A stretch of 64,000 nucleotides of DNA, taken from assembly GCF_024793945.1 (NCBI RefSeq), contig NZ_JANUSD010000009.1:189758-253757 (forward strand). Reading direction: 5' to 3'. This DNA is from Emticicia fluvialis. Its GTDB lineage: Bacteria; Bacteroidota; Bacteroidia; Cytophagales; Spirosomataceae. Of this stretch, positions 63,830 through 64,000 are shown piece after piece. The notes beneath the pieces are model-generated. The model saw only the letters and a program-made list of their open reading frames with translations, was not told the origin of the DNA and ran no database searches. Each line of letters opens with the position of its first letter. Position 1 is the stretch's first letter. Both the position numbers and the translations under genes were made by a program.

Positions 63830-64000
63830 CTAAGCGGCGTAGCGATATTTTACCTGGTAAGATTCAAAAAGTACATAAATAGTCCTATTTTGAGCGGTAG
63901 ATGCTGAATTTTGTTGATTTTCTTGTTCAGACAGGCGTTTTGCTGCCCACTTTCTCAGATTATGCCCGATAGCCATCAGGCCAAACTCAATACCTACCTT
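63830..64000 (-). pseudogene. Transposase, C-terminal fragment (cut by the window edge)
   Basis: The last 56 residues of a frame on the minus strand that runs off the right edge: GIEFGLMAIGHNLRKWAAKR, then a polar end to a TAG at 63830-63832. The GHNLRKWA motif is typical of the C-terminus of DDE transposases of the IS1182/IS5-like group. Completeness cannot be judged because the 5' part lies outside the window; pseudogene is used only for this partial status. The element ends near 63760. Confidence 0.7.

Noticed and set aside
1..64000. CRISPR array
   Set aside because: No set of regularly spaced, identical 25-40 base repeats was seen; the TTTACAA and 26-bp repeats are too few or irregular.
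1..64000. Prophage or conjugative element
   Set aside because: No integrase, capsid, portal, terminase or Tra genes; parA with the RHH gene and the HTH gene are the only hints.

Overview
The window reads as a chromosomal segment of a Bacteroidota bacterium, probably of the Cytophagales type (inference). Reasons: several promoters match the Bacteroidetes form TTTG-N19/20-TAnnTTTG (gyrA, rnpB, rpsP, rplS, the small-protein locus at 21402); there is an ECF sigma/FecR/STN set; DAHP synthase is fused to chorismate mutase; DUF4403, DUF2027-Smr, DUF1343 (NamZ-like), GIN-domain and PadR/FtsX-permease genes are present. Most genes are housekeeping and closely packed, with clear intrinsic terminators between units. 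No phage, CRISPR array or rRNA is seen; one truncated transposase gene lies at the right edge.

Layout. 1-471 is the 3' part of dapD. 472-5014 is different in character: a Cro/CI-type regulator with TTTACAA repeats and a palindrome in front of it, then about 2 kb of very AT-rich, gene-poor DNA around a more balanced core with only broken frames, then a parA ATPase and a small ribbon-helix-helix-like partner. 5015-12737 (minus strand) holds a TPR protein, gyrA, three small envelope or unknown genes, and trmD-rimM-rpsP. rnpB (RNase P RNA) follows, and its terminator is interleaved with the predicted rpsP promoter. 13421-21215 (minus) holds DUF4403, DUF2027-Smr, a von Willebrand A membrane protein, fabG, a fatty acid/sterol hydroxylase and rsmI. 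21402-21884 holds two tandem, previously uncalled small membrane proteins (44 and 46 aa) that are clearly paralogues.

22646-32655 holds pterin carbinolamine dehydratase, tRNA-Ser(TGA), purL, a three-gene sugar/surface-glycan set (DegT aminotransferase, GT2, methyltransferase), an AddB-like iron-sulfur nuclease and a photolyase. 32774-38185 (plus) holds a secreted Gly-rich protein, a NamZ-like muramidase, a META-domain lipoprotein, purK-purE and a LysM protein. 38247-40658 (minus) holds a small membrane protein, lspA with an acidic tail, and proline dehydrogenase. 40920-48679 holds DAHP synthase/chorismate mutase, a methyltransferase, hemW-like, a CPA1 antiporter, an SGNH hydrolase and a DUF3575-like barrel.

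48747-52386 (minus) is an ECF sigma - FecR - STN/surface-repeat system without a TonB receptor, beside a GIN-domain lipoprotein. 53524-60224 holds a VOC protein, rplS, dapF, a DinB-like protein, serine/threonine dehydratase, an intergenic repeat, adenine deaminase and a small membrane protein. 60560-63603 is a PadR regulator with a large FtsX/MacB-type permease, preceded by two near-identical 26-bp repeats exactly 70 bp apart. The window ends with a long stem-loop and an IS transposase fragment.
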